Positions 34,263 to 42,977 of a stretch of DNA of 64,000 bases are shown here, piece after piece. Below the pieces are notes generated by a model that was not told the origin of the DNA, made no database searches, and was given only the letters and a program-made list of their open reading frames with translations. Numbering within the stretch: the stretch's first letter is position 1; every line of letters starts with the position of its first letter. This DNA is from Ilumatobacter coccineus YM16-304 (GTDB taxonomy: Bacteria > Actinomycetota > Acidimicrobiia > Acidimicrobiales > Ilumatobacteraceae): positions 1,860,001-1,924,000 of the forward strand of contig NC_020520.1 in NCBI RefSeq assembly GCF_000348785.1, read 5' to 3'. Position numbers and translations under genes: made by a program.

Positions 34263-35831
34263 TCAGCCGGTGCGATCGCGGCCGACGCCCCCGCCGACGT
34301 CGTCGACGTTCATCATCGCATCGGCCAGCGTCGCGAGCAGCTCGGTTCGTCTCGTATCGGTCGATGAGCGGTCGTGCATCTCGTCCGGGTCGTCGTCGAG
34401 ATCGAAGAGCTGCTCGAAACCGAGCGAGTCGCGGGTGTAGCGCACCTGATCGGTGACGAGGGTGCGCATCCGAGTCGGGTTGCCCAGCAGCGCGGCGATC
34501 TCGGGTTGCAGGTCGTCTTCGATGAGCAGATGGTCGCGGACCGACGCACTCGTGCCGTCGAGGAGTGGCGAGAGCGACGCTCCTTGAATGCCGCGGTACC
34601 CGTCGACGGAGCAACGGTCGATGACCGTCGGTGCCAGGTCGAGGCTCGAGACCAGCGCAGACGAGCGGCCCGGCGTGACCCCCGGGCCGGCGATGGACAG
34701 TGGGACGCGGATGACGCCCTGGTAGTGGATGTTGCCCTTCACCATGAGCGAGTGGTCGCCCATGATGTCGCCGTGGTCGGACGTGAAGACCACGATGGTG
34801 TCGTCGGCGATGCCGAGACGGTCGAGATGGGCGAGGACTCGGCCGACCTCCTGGTCGACGAACTCGATCATCCCGTAGGTGGCCGCGATCGCCTCCTGGA
34901 CCAGCCGTGGATCGTCGGTGCCGAACGGCAGCGGCCAGAACGGCGCTTCGGAACGATTGCGAATCGCCTGGAGATACGGCGGCGCGTCGGCGAGCGGATC
35001 GCCGAACGTCGGAGGCGTCTCGATGTCGTCGGGGTCGTGACGATCGAACCAGTGCCCGGGAGGGGTGAGCGGGTGGTGCGGGTCGGGGAATGCCATCCAC
35101 GCCATCCACGGACGTCCTTGCGCGTGTGCCTCGTCGACGAACGCGACGGTCCGCTCGCCGACGAACGCGGTGGAGTGGAGTTCGGGCTCGTACGGCGGTC
35201 GGTAGATCTGCCACCACCGTTCGGAGCGACGGTCGCCCGGTGCGTCGGCGCTCATCGGCGGAAACACGTCCTCGCGACGAGCGCCCTTGTCCAGCGCCCA
35301 ACGGAGGTGGTGACCGGCCATCCGTGCGCCGTGGTCGGTGGAGAACTCGACGCGATCGAACCCGTAGTAGTCATCGGGTGCGTCGAGCTCGGCGTCGCCG
35401 TCGAAACGCTCAGCGAACTCCCACGAGTACACGTCGTCGGGATGGCCGTCGTCACGTGCATCGGCGCCGATCATCGGAATCGCCCAGCGGTCCATCGACA
35501 GCTGAAGGTGTGACTTGCCGATCAGCCCGGTGCGGTAGCCCGCCGTTCGGAGCGAACGCACGAAGGTGTTCGTGCCCCACTCCAACGCACGGTCGTTGAA
35601 GATCACGCCGTGGCTGCTCGGCATCCGGCCCGTGAGCAACGTGGTTCGATTCGGGCTGCACACCGGGTTCGCGACGTACGCCCGATCGAAGACGACGGAA
35701 CGCTCGGCCAACGCATCGAGGTTCGGGGTCCGGACCGTGGCGTTGCCGCCGAAGCCGACGTGATCGGCCCGTTGCTGATCGGTGATGACGACGAGGACGT
35801 TGGGTGGCGTCGTGGTGTCTGTACGAGTCAT
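34263..35831 (-). CDS. Type I sulfatase (formylglycine-dependent)
   Basis: A 522-residue sulfatase of the alkaline-phosphatase fold. The metal site begins VVITDQQRADHVGFGGN. The C-x-P-x-R motif for formylglycine formation is Cys58-Ser-Pro-Asn-Arg in ANPVCSPNRTTLLTGR. A second metal site is VVFTSDHGDIMGDH. No signal peptide is present, so it likely acts in the cytoplasm on an imported sulfate ester. It is 60% or more similar in layout to the sulfatase at 36276-37877 by eye, and the two flank a SnoaL-like gene. It is the last gene of the long GntR-linked operon. Confidence 0.93.
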   Translation of the reverse strand: MTRTDTTTPPNVLVVITDQQRADHVGFGGNATVRTPNLDALAERSVVFDRAYVANPVCSPNRTTLLTGRMPSSHGVIFNDRALEWGTNTFVRSLRTAGYRTGLIGKSHLQLSMDRWAIPMIGADARDDGHPDDVYSWEFAERFDGDAELDAPDDYYGFDRVEFSTDHGARMAGHHLRWALDKGARREDVFPPMSADAPGDRRSERWWQIYRPPYEPELHSTAFVGERTVAFVDEAHAQGRPWMAWMAFPDPHHPLTPPGHWFDRHDPDDIETPPTFGDPLADAPPYLQAIRNRSEAPFWPLPFGTDDPRLVQEAIAATYGMIEFVDQEVGRVLAHLDRLGIADDTIVVFTSDHGDIMGDHSLMVKGNIHYQGVIRVPLSIAGPGVTPGRSSALVSSLDLAPTVIDRCSVDGYRGIQGASLSPLLDGTSASVRDHLLIEDDLQPEIAALLGNPTRMRTLVTDQVRYTRDSLGFEQLFDLDDDPDEMHDRSSTDTRRTELLATLADAMMNVDDVGGGVGRDRTG

Positions 35832-35858
35832 GGGATCGGTGGGAGCAGTGGTGGTCGT

Positions 35859-36266
35859 TCAGGAGGAGAATGCGGCGGCGGCGTGAGCGGAGTCGACGTA
35901 CTCGTCGATCCGGGTGACCTGTCCATCGCGAACCGATGCGAAGATCGCGATCGGAAGGTCGGCGGTTCGACCGTCACCGAAGGTCACCCGGAGCACGTGG
36001 CGCTGCACGAACCCCTCCGCAGTGAGTTCACGGACAGCATCTCGGTACTCGATGGACTCGGTCGTGTCGATCATCCAGGCGAGCACCGCGAGATTCTGGG
36101 CCTTGTCCTGCACGATGCCGTCGTTGCTGTGCCAGACCTCGATGTCGTCGGCCCACAGTGCGGTCAGCGCCTCCATGTCGCCACGCTCGATCGCGTCGAA
36201 CACGGCGTCGGCGACCGTACCGGCGTTCGGGAGTTCGTTCGGGTGCTCGTTCGGGTGTCCGGTCAC
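35859..36266 (-). CDS. SnoaL-like / NTF2-fold protein
   Basis: A protein of 135 residues with the NTF2-like cone fold: TVADAVFDAIERGDMEALTALWADDIEVWHSNDG, then VQRHVLRVTFGDGRTADLPIAIFASVRDGQVTRIDEYVDS. Members are small cyclases, isomerases or hydrolases that bind a hydrophobic ligand. It lies between two sulfatase genes, 9 bp after one and 27 bp before the other, so it belongs to the same operon. It may act on the same desulfated compound; the reaction is unknown. Confidence 0.82.
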   Translation of the reverse strand: MTGHPNEHPNELPNAGTVADAVFDAIERGDMEALTALWADDIEVWHSNDGIVQDKAQNLAVLAWMIDTTESIEYRDAVRELTAEGFVQRHVLRVTFGDGRTADLPIAIFASVRDGQVTRIDEYVDSAHAAAAFSS

Positions 36267-36275
36267 AGCATCTCC

Positions 36276-37877
36276 TCACTTCGCCGAGGCGAACACGCCG
36301 CCGGCCTTGTTGGCGTGGGCCATCATCGTGTCGGCGAGCTGCACCGTCATCTCGGCGCGCAGCTCCGGGTGGGTGTCCGACAGGTTGGTGCGCTCGTCGT
36401 CGTCGGTTCCGAGTTCGTAGAGCTGGTCTTCGCCGGTCGTGTAGCGGGAGTACCGATGTGTCGGTGTGATCAGCGTGCGGATCGACGTCGGGAACATCGG
36501 CGGCAACGCCATGTCGATGTCGTCTTCGATCAGCACTGCATCGCGAACGGACGCGGTCGGGTCGTCGAGCACCGGCAACTGACTGACGCCCTGCATCCCG
36601 TGGTATCGGTCGATGTCGCACATCTCCAGCAGGGTCGAGGGCAGATCGACGCTGCTGATCAGCGACGTGGTGCGGCCCGGGCTGCGGCGCGGATCGGCGA
36701 TGACCATCGGCACCTGGGTGCAGCCGCGGTAGTGCATCATCCCTTTGAGGAGCAGGTGGTGGTCACCCATCATGTCGCCGTGGTCGGCGGTGAAGACCAC
36801 GATCGTGTCGTCGGTCTGCCCGAGGCGTTCGATCGCCGCGAGGATCTGGCCGATGCGATCGTCGATCATCTCGATGGTGCCGTAGTTCGCCGCGATGGCG
36901 GCGCGTGTGACCTCGGGGCTCGTCGCTCCGATGAGGTCGACCCAGTTCCCCATGTCGTGGACCGACCGTTGCTGTATCCACTTGAGGAACCCCGGAGCGC
37001 CGTCCATCGGGTCGTCGAACGTGGCGGGGAGCTCGATGTCGTCGGGGTCGTGGCGGTCGTACCACTGCCCCGGCGGAGTGAACGGGTGGTGCGGATCGGG
37101 GAACGACGCCCACGCCAGCCAGGGTGAACCTTCCGCGGCGGCTCCCTCGATGAAGTCGATCGTGCGGTCGGCGACGAACGAACTGGAGTGGAACTCCTCG
37201 CCGTACGGAGGGTCGTAGACCTGCCACCAGGGGTCGCCGCCGCGAGCCTTCGGGTTGTCGGCGGTCTGGGGGACGACGAGGTCGTCGTGGCGGGCCCCTC
37301 GCTCGATCGCCCACTGGTAGTGGTGTCCCTCGACCGCCGCGCCGTGGTTGAGCGACAACTCTGCGGTGTCGAACCCGTAGAAGTCGTCGGGCCAGTCGAA
37401 CGTGCTGTGCTCGACATCGTGGCCGAGCCCGTCCTGTGGGAGATAGTGCTCGGCGAATTCGAGTTCGTTCCAGCCGTCGGGCCACGGGTCGGACGCCGCT
37501 CGTTCGAGCTCGCTGTCGCGCGAAGTGAGTCGGCTGATGCCGTTCTGGAGGTGCGACTTGCCGAGGAGTCCCGTGCGGTATCCCGCTGCCCGGAAGCGGC
37601 GAACGTAGGTGTTCACGCCCCAGTCCAGCGAGCGGTCGTTGGTGATCACGCCGTGGCTCGACGGCATGCGTCCGGTCACGAGCGTGCTTCGGTTCGGCAT
37701 GCAGACCGGGTTGCTCACCCACGCGCGCTCGAACACGGTGCCGCGAGCGGCGAGCGCGTCGAGGTTCGGTGTCTGCACCACGTTGTTGTCCATGAAGCCG
37801 ACGTGGTCGGCGCGGTGCTGGTCGGTGATGATGAACAGCACATTGGGGCGCTTGCTGGAACTGGTGTCGTCGGGCAT
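36276..37877 (-). CDS. Type I sulfatase (formylglycine-dependent), paralogue
   Basis: A 533-residue sulfatase with Cys59-Met-Pro-Asn-Arg as the formylglycine motif (SNPVCMPNRSTLVTGR). Metal-site motifs are FIITDQHRADHVGF and VVFTADHGDMMGDHHLLLKG. It is a clear paralogue of the sulfatase at 34263-35831 and likewise lacks a signal peptide. Both need a formylglycine-generating enzyme, which is not encoded in the window. A tandem 14-bp repeat lies just upstream, between it and the APH-type kinase gene. Confidence 0.93.
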   Translation of the reverse strand: MPDDTSSSKRPNVLFIITDQHRADHVGFMDNNVVQTPNLDALAARGTVFERAWVSNPVCMPNRSTLVTGRMPSSHGVITNDRSLDWGVNTYVRRFRAAGYRTGLLGKSHLQNGISRLTSRDSELERAASDPWPDGWNELEFAEHYLPQDGLGHDVEHSTFDWPDDFYGFDTAELSLNHGAAVEGHHYQWAIERGARHDDLVVPQTADNPKARGGDPWWQVYDPPYGEEFHSSSFVADRTIDFIEGAAAEGSPWLAWASFPDPHHPFTPPGQWYDRHDPDDIELPATFDDPMDGAPGFLKWIQQRSVHDMGNWVDLIGATSPEVTRAAIAANYGTIEMIDDRIGQILAAIERLGQTDDTIVVFTADHGDMMGDHHLLLKGMMHYRGCTQVPMVIADPRRSPGRTTSLISSVDLPSTLLEMCDIDRYHGMQGVSQLPVLDDPTASVRDAVLIEDDIDMALPPMFPTSIRTLITPTHRYSRYTTGEDQLYELGTDDDERTNLSDTHPELRAEMTVQLADTMMAHANKAGGVFASAK

Positions 37878-37897
37878 GGCTGGTTCCCTTCGGGATG

Positions 37898-37952
37898 GGC
37901 AGTTCAGGATTGGCAGCTCAGGATTGGCGGTTCAGGATTGGCAGCTCAGGAT
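37898..37952. repeat. Four tandem copies of a 14-bp repeat
   Basis: The unit GGCAGYTCAGGATT (one copy has GGCGG) occurs at 37898, 37912, 37926 and 37940, the last copy incomplete. The array fills the 68-bp gap between the sulfatase start and the APH-type kinase stop, and the kinase TGA lies in the last copy. It has no obvious dyad symmetry and may be a simple slippage array. Confidence 0.8.
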
Positions 37953-39034
37953 GGAAGGAGTGAGTCGGCGAGTTCGACGATCGGTTGGACGTGCTCACCG
38001 AGGCGTCGCAACCGGTCGTCGGTGCTGTCGCCGACGACGAAGCGATGGTGTAGTTGGGCGAGCACGACGGCATGTTTCCACAGTGCGAACGTCTCGTACC
38101 ACGCGATGTGTTCGACGTCGTGGCCGGCTCGTGCGTACCGCTCCACGATCTCGTGGCTCGATGGGAAGCCGGTCATGTCGAGGTCGATCGTCGGAGCCCG
38201 ATCGGTCGGGTCCGACGGATCTTTCCAGTACCCGATGAGGGTGCCGAGATCGACGAGCGGGTCGCCCAGCGTCGCCATGTCCCAGTCGAAGATCGACGAC
38301 ACCCGGTCCGGGTCACCCGCCGTGAACATGGCGTTGTCGAGCTTGTAGTCGTTGTGGATGATCGACACCCGCGTCGACATCGGCTGCGTCGCCACGAGGC
38401 GTCGGTGGACCTCGTCGAACAGCCCGGTCTCGGCGGAGCCGCAGACCCGGTGCCACCGGTGGTGCCACCCGGCGAGCTGTCGTTCGACGAAACCCTCCGG
38501 CCGACCAAGCCCGCCGAGTCCGACCGCATCGGGGTCGATGGCGTGGAGTTCAGCGAGCGCGTCGACGAGCGCCATCGAGATCCGGCGAGGTGCATCGGGA
38601 GCGTCCGAGAGTTCGGCGGGGATCTCGTCGCGCACGACCAGTCCGCGTCGACGTTCGACGACGAGGAACGGCGCGCCGATCACCGACACGTCGTCGCAGA
38701 ATGCCAGTGCGCCGGGAGCGGGGGCGAAGACCGGTGCGAGCCCGTGCAGCACCCGGAACTCGCGAGCCATGTCGTGCGCGCCGGGCGCGATGTCGCCGAA
38801 CGGTGGCCGACGTACGACGAGTTCGGTGGCACCGATCGACACGCAGTAGGTGAGGTTGGCATGGCCGCCGTTGAACTGTTCGACGCGCAGGGGTCCTTCG
38901 AGGGTCGGCACTTCGCGGCGAAGCCAGGCGTCGAGGTTGGCCCAGTCCTGTTCGTCGCTGACCGGCACGGTGTCGCGGTCGTCGTCGGCGCCGGTCGGGG
39001 CGCCAAGCGAGGCACGGTTCGAGGCGTCGTTCAT
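37946..39034 (-). CDS. APH-type phosphotransferase (ACAD10/11-like kinase)
   Basis: A 362-residue kinase of the aminoglycoside-phosphotransferase fold. The catalytic loop is SIIHNDYKLDNAMF and the metal site is SIFDWDMATLGDPLVDLG. Close relatives sit beside acyl-CoA dehydrogenases and act in ACAD10/11-type handling of 4-hydroxy acids, where the kinase phosphorylates a hydroxyacyl-CoA. An acyl-CoA synthetase and dehydrogenase are in this gene cluster, so the same chemistry is plausible. A GGGAG ribosome site precedes ATG 39034. It is not expected to be an antibiotic resistance enzyme. Confidence 0.88.
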   Translation of the reverse strand: MNDASNRASLGAPTGADDDRDTVPVSDEQDWANLDAWLRREVPTLEGPLRVEQFNGGHANLTYCVSIGATELVVRRPPFGDIAPGAHDMAREFRVLHGLAPVFAPAPGALAFCDDVSVIGAPFLVVERRRGLVVRDEIPAELSDAPDAPRRISMALVDALAELHAIDPDAVGLGGLGRPEGFVERQLAGWHHRWHRVCGSAETGLFDEVHRRLVATQPMSTRVSIIHNDYKLDNAMFTAGDPDRVSSIFDWDMATLGDPLVDLGTLIGYWKDPSDPTDRAPTIDLDMTGFPSSHEIVERYARAGHDVEHIAWYETFALWKHAVVLAQLHHRFVVGDSTDDRLRRLGEHVQPIVELADSLLPS

Positions 39035-39060
39035 CGGTGCGCTCCCATCACGTCCTCCCA

Positions 39061-39786
39061 TCACATCAGGGTGATGCCGCCGTCGACGAGCAGCATCTGG
39101 CCGGTGATGTAGGTCGCCATCGTGGACGCGAGGAACAGAGTGGCGTCGCCCATCTCCTCGGGGGTGCCCCACCGGCGCAACGGGATCCTGCTGATCGTGG
39201 CGTCGTACACGTCGGGGTCGTCGTGGCTGCGGCTGGTGAGCTTGGTGTTGACGAATCCCGGCGCGACGCCGTTGACGCGGACGCCATGCTTCGCCCAGGC
39301 GACCGCCAGCGACTTGGTGAGGGTGACGAGTGCACCCTTGCTGGCGGAGTATGCGGGCTGACCCGGCGTCGCGATGAAGCTCGACGTCGAGCCGATGACG
39401 ACGATGCTCGCCTCATCCGACTCGGTCAGGTGCGGACGGAATGCCGCGCAGAGCGCCATGACGCCGTTGAGGTTCACGTCGACGACCGAGCGGAACGTCT
39501 CCAGGTCGAACTCGGCGCCGCCGTAGGCGACGGTTCCGACGCTGGGGACGAGGACGTCGAGCGTGGTGAACTCGCCGGCGAGCGACGACGCCGAATCCGG
39601 CGCCGCGACGTCGAGTTGGTGGAACGTCAGCCCGTCGAGGTCGCCGTCGGGATACGCGGACGCGTCGGCGCGGGTGCCGGTGATGTGGACGTCTGCTCCG
39701 GCAGCGAGGAAGCGCCGAGCGATACCGAGTCCGATGCCGCTGCTGCCGCCGGCGACGAGGACGCGCCGCCCGGTGAAGTCGATCAC
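39061..39786 (-). CDS. Short-chain dehydrogenase/reductase
   Basis: A classical SDR of 241 residues. The cofactor loop is VLVAGGSSGIGLGIAR, the catalytic serine lies in VVIGSTSSFIA and the YxxxK pair in PAYSASKGALVTL. The C-terminus closes with TGQMLLVDGGITLM. It should interconvert an alcohol and a ketone using NAD(P). It is 10 bp from the upstream VOC gene and 26 bp from the downstream kinase gene, inside the GntR-linked operon. Confidence 0.92.
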   Translation of the reverse strand: MIDFTGRRVLVAGGSSGIGLGIARRFLAAGADVHITGTRADASAYPDGDLDGLTFHQLDVAAPDSASSLAGEFTTLDVLVPSVGTVAYGGAEFDLETFRSVVDVNLNGVMALCAAFRPHLTESDEASIVVIGSTSSFIATPGQPAYSASKGALVTLTKSLAVAWAKHGVRVNGVAPGFVNTKLTSRSHDDPDVYDATISRIPLRRWGTPEEMGDATLFLASTMATYITGQMLLVDGGITLM

Positions 39787-39796
39787 GACCGGTTCG

Positions 39797-40489
39797 TCAG
39801 CCGTCGACCAGGACGGGCGGGGTGCTCTCGCTCATCGTCTCGGTGAGGACCTCGTCGGGCATGGTGATGATCGCCTCGTACAGCTCCTGCGGAATCCCAC
39901 GCTGCCAGGGCAGGCTGGGGTCGAACTCGGGTTGCGGCACCGGCGTGCCGGTCGACTCGAACGGTTCGGGATTGCGGTACCGCTCGAGTTCGTCGGCGGA
40001 GATGCCCGCCAGTCCGACGACCTCGGGATCGATCCAGGCACGACCGTCGATCGGCTGCTCGGAGAAGGCGACCTCGAGGCTCAGGTCTTCCGGGCCGGCG
40101 AAGTAGATCGAGTGGCACATCCCGTGGTCGAGCGGGCCGAACACGGTGATGTTGCGCGAACGGATTCGGTCACGCATGGCCAGCAGGTCGTCGAGCGAAT
40201 CGACGTTGAACGCGACGTGCTGCATCGCGCCGCCGGCGCACGGTCCGCCACCGCTCCCGGCGTGCGTGACGCCGAGCGTGCGTTCGATGCCGGGGACGTC
40301 GGGGGTCTGCACGAACGCGATCGAACAGGTGTCGCTCAGCTTCATGAACCCGTGCCAGGCGCCTTCGACGCCGTGCATCCAATAGAGGGCGACGAGTTCG
40401 CAGCCGAGCACGTCGTTGAAGAAGTCGATCTGGGTCTTGATGTCGGCCGTGGCGACGGCGAGGTGGTGGATTCCGTTGTTGGTGCTCAT
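39797..40489 (-). CDS. VOC-family metalloenzyme (glyoxalase/extradiol dioxygenase type)
   Basis: A 230-residue vicinal-oxygen-chelate protein. Metal ligands are suggested by GIHHLAVATADI, by AMQHVAFNVDSLDDLL and by the glutamate in LSLEVAFSE, giving a His-His-Glu set. It could be a ring-cleaving dioxygenase, an isomerase or a lyase. The C-terminal 75 residues form a proline-rich extension with a run of charged residues. An ATGA overlap couples it to the upstream GntR regulator gene, so regulator and enzyme levels are probably linked. Confidence 0.85.
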   Translation of the reverse strand: MSTNNGIHHLAVATADIKTQIDFFNDVLGCELVALYWMHGVEGAWHGFMKLSDTCSIAFVQTPDVPGIERTLGVTHAGSGGGPCAGGAMQHVAFNVDSLDDLLAMRDRIRSRNITVFGPLDHGMCHSIYFAGPEDLSLEVAFSEQPIDGRAWIDPEVVGLAGISADELERYRNPEPFESTGTPVPQPEFDPSLPWQRGIPQELYEAIITMPDEVLTETMSESTPPVLVDG

Positions 40490-41256
40490 GGCGTGTCTCC
40501 GTTCGTTGAGTTGTCGATCGTGTTCTGGTTCGGGGCGACGGCATCGTCGAAGTCGAGCCCTGCGAGTTCGCAGCCGCGTTTGAAGTCGACGAAGTGCTTC
40601 GACATCCAGTCCTGCGCCGTGTCGGCATCGCCCGCCTCGATCGCCTGGAAGATGCGGCGATGAGCTTCGAAGAGTCGGCGTCCGGGTCCGATTCGTCGGA
40701 TCACCGTGCCATAGGCCGGGAGGAGCAGCGCGCCGAGCGGCTCGCGGGCGAGGAGGAGGGCGTGATTCTGAGCTGCCTGGGCAACCAGGTCGTGGAACTC
40801 GATGTCGGCGGCGGCGAGTGCGATGGGGTCCTCCAAGCAGTCGGCGGTGCGGTCGAGGTTGCTGCGAAGTCGCTCCACGAGGTCGTCGGTGATGTTGTCG
40901 GCGGCCAGACGCGCAGCGAGCGGCTCGACGGCGGTCTGGACCTCCCAGAGCTCGCGGTACGAGATGCCGTGGAGGACGATCGCCTCGTGCATCGCGTTGA
41001 TGACGATGTTCTTGGCCGGCGCGGTGACCGCCATGCGACGGCGAGCGCCTCGCTCGATCAGCCCGGCCGACTCGAGTGACCGCATCGCCTCGCGCACCGT
41101 GGGACGGGTCACCCCGAGTTGTTCGGCGAGGTCGTGTTCGGGTGGGAGCAGCGTGCCGGGAGCGAGGGAGCCGTCGAGGATCTTGCGTCGGATGGTCCGC
41201 TCGGCGATGCGGTAGGCCGGAAGTCGCTCGAGGGTTTCGAATGCTGCGTCGCTCAT
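40486..41256 (-). CDS. FadR-subfamily GntR transcriptional regulator
   Basis: A 256-residue regulator. The GntR winged helix covers residues 15-80 (ERTIRRKILDGSLAPGTLLPPEHDLAEQLGVTRPTVREAMRSLESAGLI). The C-terminal FCD ligand domain has metal-binding-type histidines in EFHDLVAQAAQNHALL and AHRRIFQAIEAGD. FadR-type GntR proteins bind TnGTnnnACnA palindromes and release them on binding a carboxylate or acyl ligand. Two matching palindromes (31176-31188 and 42890-42902) lie in promoters of this region, so it likely represses both operons. It starts 4 bp after the acyl-CoA synthetase stop. Confidence 0.93.
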   Translation of the reverse strand: MSDAAFETLERLPAYRIAERTIRRKILDGSLAPGTLLPPEHDLAEQLGVTRPTVREAMRSLESAGLIERGARRRMAVTAPAKNIVINAMHEAIVLHGISYRELWEVQTAVEPLAARLAADNITDDLVERLRSNLDRTADCLEDPIALAAADIEFHDLVAQAAQNHALLLAREPLGALLLPAYGTVIRRIGPGRRLFEAHRRIFQAIEAGDADTAQDWMSKHFVDFKRGCELAGLDFDDAVAPNQNTIDNSTNGDTP

Positions 41257-41260
41257 CGAC

Positions 41261-42853
41261 TCATCCTTGCGCCCGGAGCACGTTGCGCCGGAGCTTTCCG
41301 GTGACGGTCTTGGGAAGCTCGTCGGCGAAGCTGATGGCGCGCGGGTACTTGTAGGGAGCGGTCGTCGCCTTGGCGTGTGCCTGCAACTCGTCGACGAGAT
41401 CGTCGTCGCCGACGTAGCCGTCGTTGAGGACCACCCACGCCTTCACGAGTTCGCCTCGCTCTGGATCGGGCACGCCGACGACTGCGCATTCCTGGACGGC
41501 TCGGTGCTGGATCAGCGCGTTTTCGACCTCTTGTGGCCCGATGCGATAGCCGGCCGAGTTGATGATGTCGTCGGCGCGGCCGGTGTAGAACACGTATCCG
41601 TCGTCGTCGATCTCGACGTTGTCGCCGGTCGCGAACCAATCTGCGTCGCCGACGGTGATCGTGGTCGACGCGGTGCGATCCGGGTCGTTCCAGTAGCCGA
41701 GCATCACCTGCGGGTTGGGGAGTTTGATCAGCAACTCGCCGGAGCCGCTCGCGTCGGCGGTCTCGGTGCCGGAGTCGTGCACGTGGCGAACGGCGACGTC
41801 GACCCCGGGCAGCGGACGCCCCATCGAGCCGGGCTTGACCGGGCGGCCCGGACGGTTCGTGACCGTCATCAGGGTCTCGGTCTGGCCGTATCCGTCGAGC
41901 ACGGTGGTGCCGCTGATCTCGCGCCAGCGGTCGATGATCTCCGGGTTCACCGATTCACCCGCCGAGACCGTGGATCGGAGCTTCGACAGGTCGATGCCCG
42001 ACGCGTCTTCGAGGATCAGGCGGCGCAGTTCGGTCGCAGCCGCACAGAAGCAGGTGATCTCGAATCGTTCGAGCAGACGGAACCGCTCGGCGGGGACGAA
42101 CGGGCCGTCGTAGAACAGCACCGATGCACCCTGGCTCCAAGGTCCGAACAGGATGCTCGTGCCGGCCTTCGACCAGCCGGTGTCGGCGGTGCACCAGATC
42201 CGCTCGTCGGGGGAGAGGCCGAGCCAGTGGACGGCCGAGTTGGCCCACGCCCACAGGGATCTCGACGGGTGGGTGACGCCCTTGGGCGACCCGGTGGAGC
42301 CCGACGTGTAGTACAGGATCGCCGGATCCTCGGCGGCGACCGTTGCGGGCTCGAACTCAGACGAACACTCGTCGGCCGCCGCGAAACTGGTCCAGCCGTC
42401 GGGAGCGTCGCCGACGGCGACCCGCACGGTGAGTGCGTCGAGACCGTCGAACTTCGCACAGTCGTCGCTCGGGCAGATCACCGCGGTCGCGTCGCTGTGC
42501 TCCACTCGATAGGCGAGGTCGGACGCGGTGAGCATCGTGATGCAGGGGATCGGCACGGCGCCCATGCGCGTGGCGGCCACCATGGCGATCTGCCACTCCG
42601 CGATCCGCGGGAGCATGACGATGACGCGGTCGCCCTGGCGGAGGCCGTGGTCGGCGAGCAGGTTCGCGAGTCTCGATGCCGCTCGGGCGATCTCGGCGTA
42701 GGTGTACCGGCGTTCGTCACCGGCCTCGTCGACCGTGATCAAGGCGAGTCGGTCGGGATCGTCGGCCCAGCGGTCGACCACGTCGGCCGAGAAGTTGAAC
42801 GTGTCGGGAACGTCCCATTCGAAGACTTCGTCGTATGTGTCGTCGGTCGTCAT
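41261..42853 (-). CDS. AMP-forming acyl-CoA synthetase (acetyl/benzoate-CoA-ligase type)
   Basis: A 530-residue adenylate-forming enzyme: ILYYTSGSTGSPKGVTHPS, TVLDGYGQTETLMT, WFATGDNVEIDDDGYVFYTGRADDIINSAGYRIGP and the C-terminal KTVTGKLRRNVLR lysine. The layout resembles medium-chain or aryl-CoA ligases. It would activate the carboxylic acid made by upstream steps. I place the start at ATG 42853 because a longer frame would run through the operator and promoter at 42890-42916. It is the first gene of the eight-gene leftward operon that also encodes the GntR regulator. Confidence 0.93.
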   Translation of the reverse strand: MTTDDTYDEVFEWDVPDTFNFSADVVDRWADDPDRLALITVDEAGDERRYTYAEIARAASRLANLLADHGLRQGDRVIVMLPRIAEWQIAMVAATRMGAVPIPCITMLTASDLAYRVEHSDATAVICPSDDCAKFDGLDALTVRVAVGDAPDGWTSFAAADECSSEFEPATVAAEDPAILYYTSGSTGSPKGVTHPSRSLWAWANSAVHWLGLSPDERIWCTADTGWSKAGTSILFGPWSQGASVLFYDGPFVPAERFRLLERFEITCFCAAATELRRLILEDASGIDLSKLRSTVSAGESVNPEIIDRWREISGTTVLDGYGQTETLMTVTNRPGRPVKPGSMGRPLPGVDVAVRHVHDSGTETADASGSGELLIKLPNPQVMLGYWNDPDRTASTTITVGDADWFATGDNVEIDDDGYVFYTGRADDIINSAGYRIGPQEVENALIQHRAVQECAVVGVPDPERGELVKAWVVLNDGYVGDDDLVDELQAHAKATTAPYKYPRAISFADELPKTVTGKLRRNVLRAQG

Positions 42854-42889
42854 CGGCGTCTCTGGTCCAGGGCTTGTGTGCTCGGTTAT

Positions 42890-42916
42890 ATTGTATGACA
42901 ATGCGGTGGTTGTCAA
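42890..42916 (-). promoter_or_regulatory. Divergent promoter with GntR/FadR-type operator
   Basis: On the minus strand a perfect -35 TTGACA (42911-42916) and -10-like TACAAT (42890-42895) are separated by 15 bp. The palindrome ATTGT-ATG-ACAAT covers 42890-42902. Spacing from the -35 box to the palindrome (8 bp) is the same as at 31162-31188. The site lies 36 bp before the acyl-CoA synthetase start and upstream of the divergent acyl-CoA dehydrogenase at 42978, so one bound regulator could control both directions. Confidence 0.75.
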
Positions 42917-42977
42917 CCGAGCGGTCGGTGAGCAACCGGCGGCACACCGTCACCGACCTGCGACCGAGAGGGCCCCT

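Noticed and set aside
37946-39034. Antibiotic resistance phosphotransferase
   Set aside because: The fold matches, but the operon and the relatives with acyl-CoA dehydrogenases point to a catabolic kinase.
42854-42916. Longer N-terminus for the acyl-CoA synthetase from 42916
   Set aside because: It would place the start upstream of, and translate through, a convincing promoter and operator.
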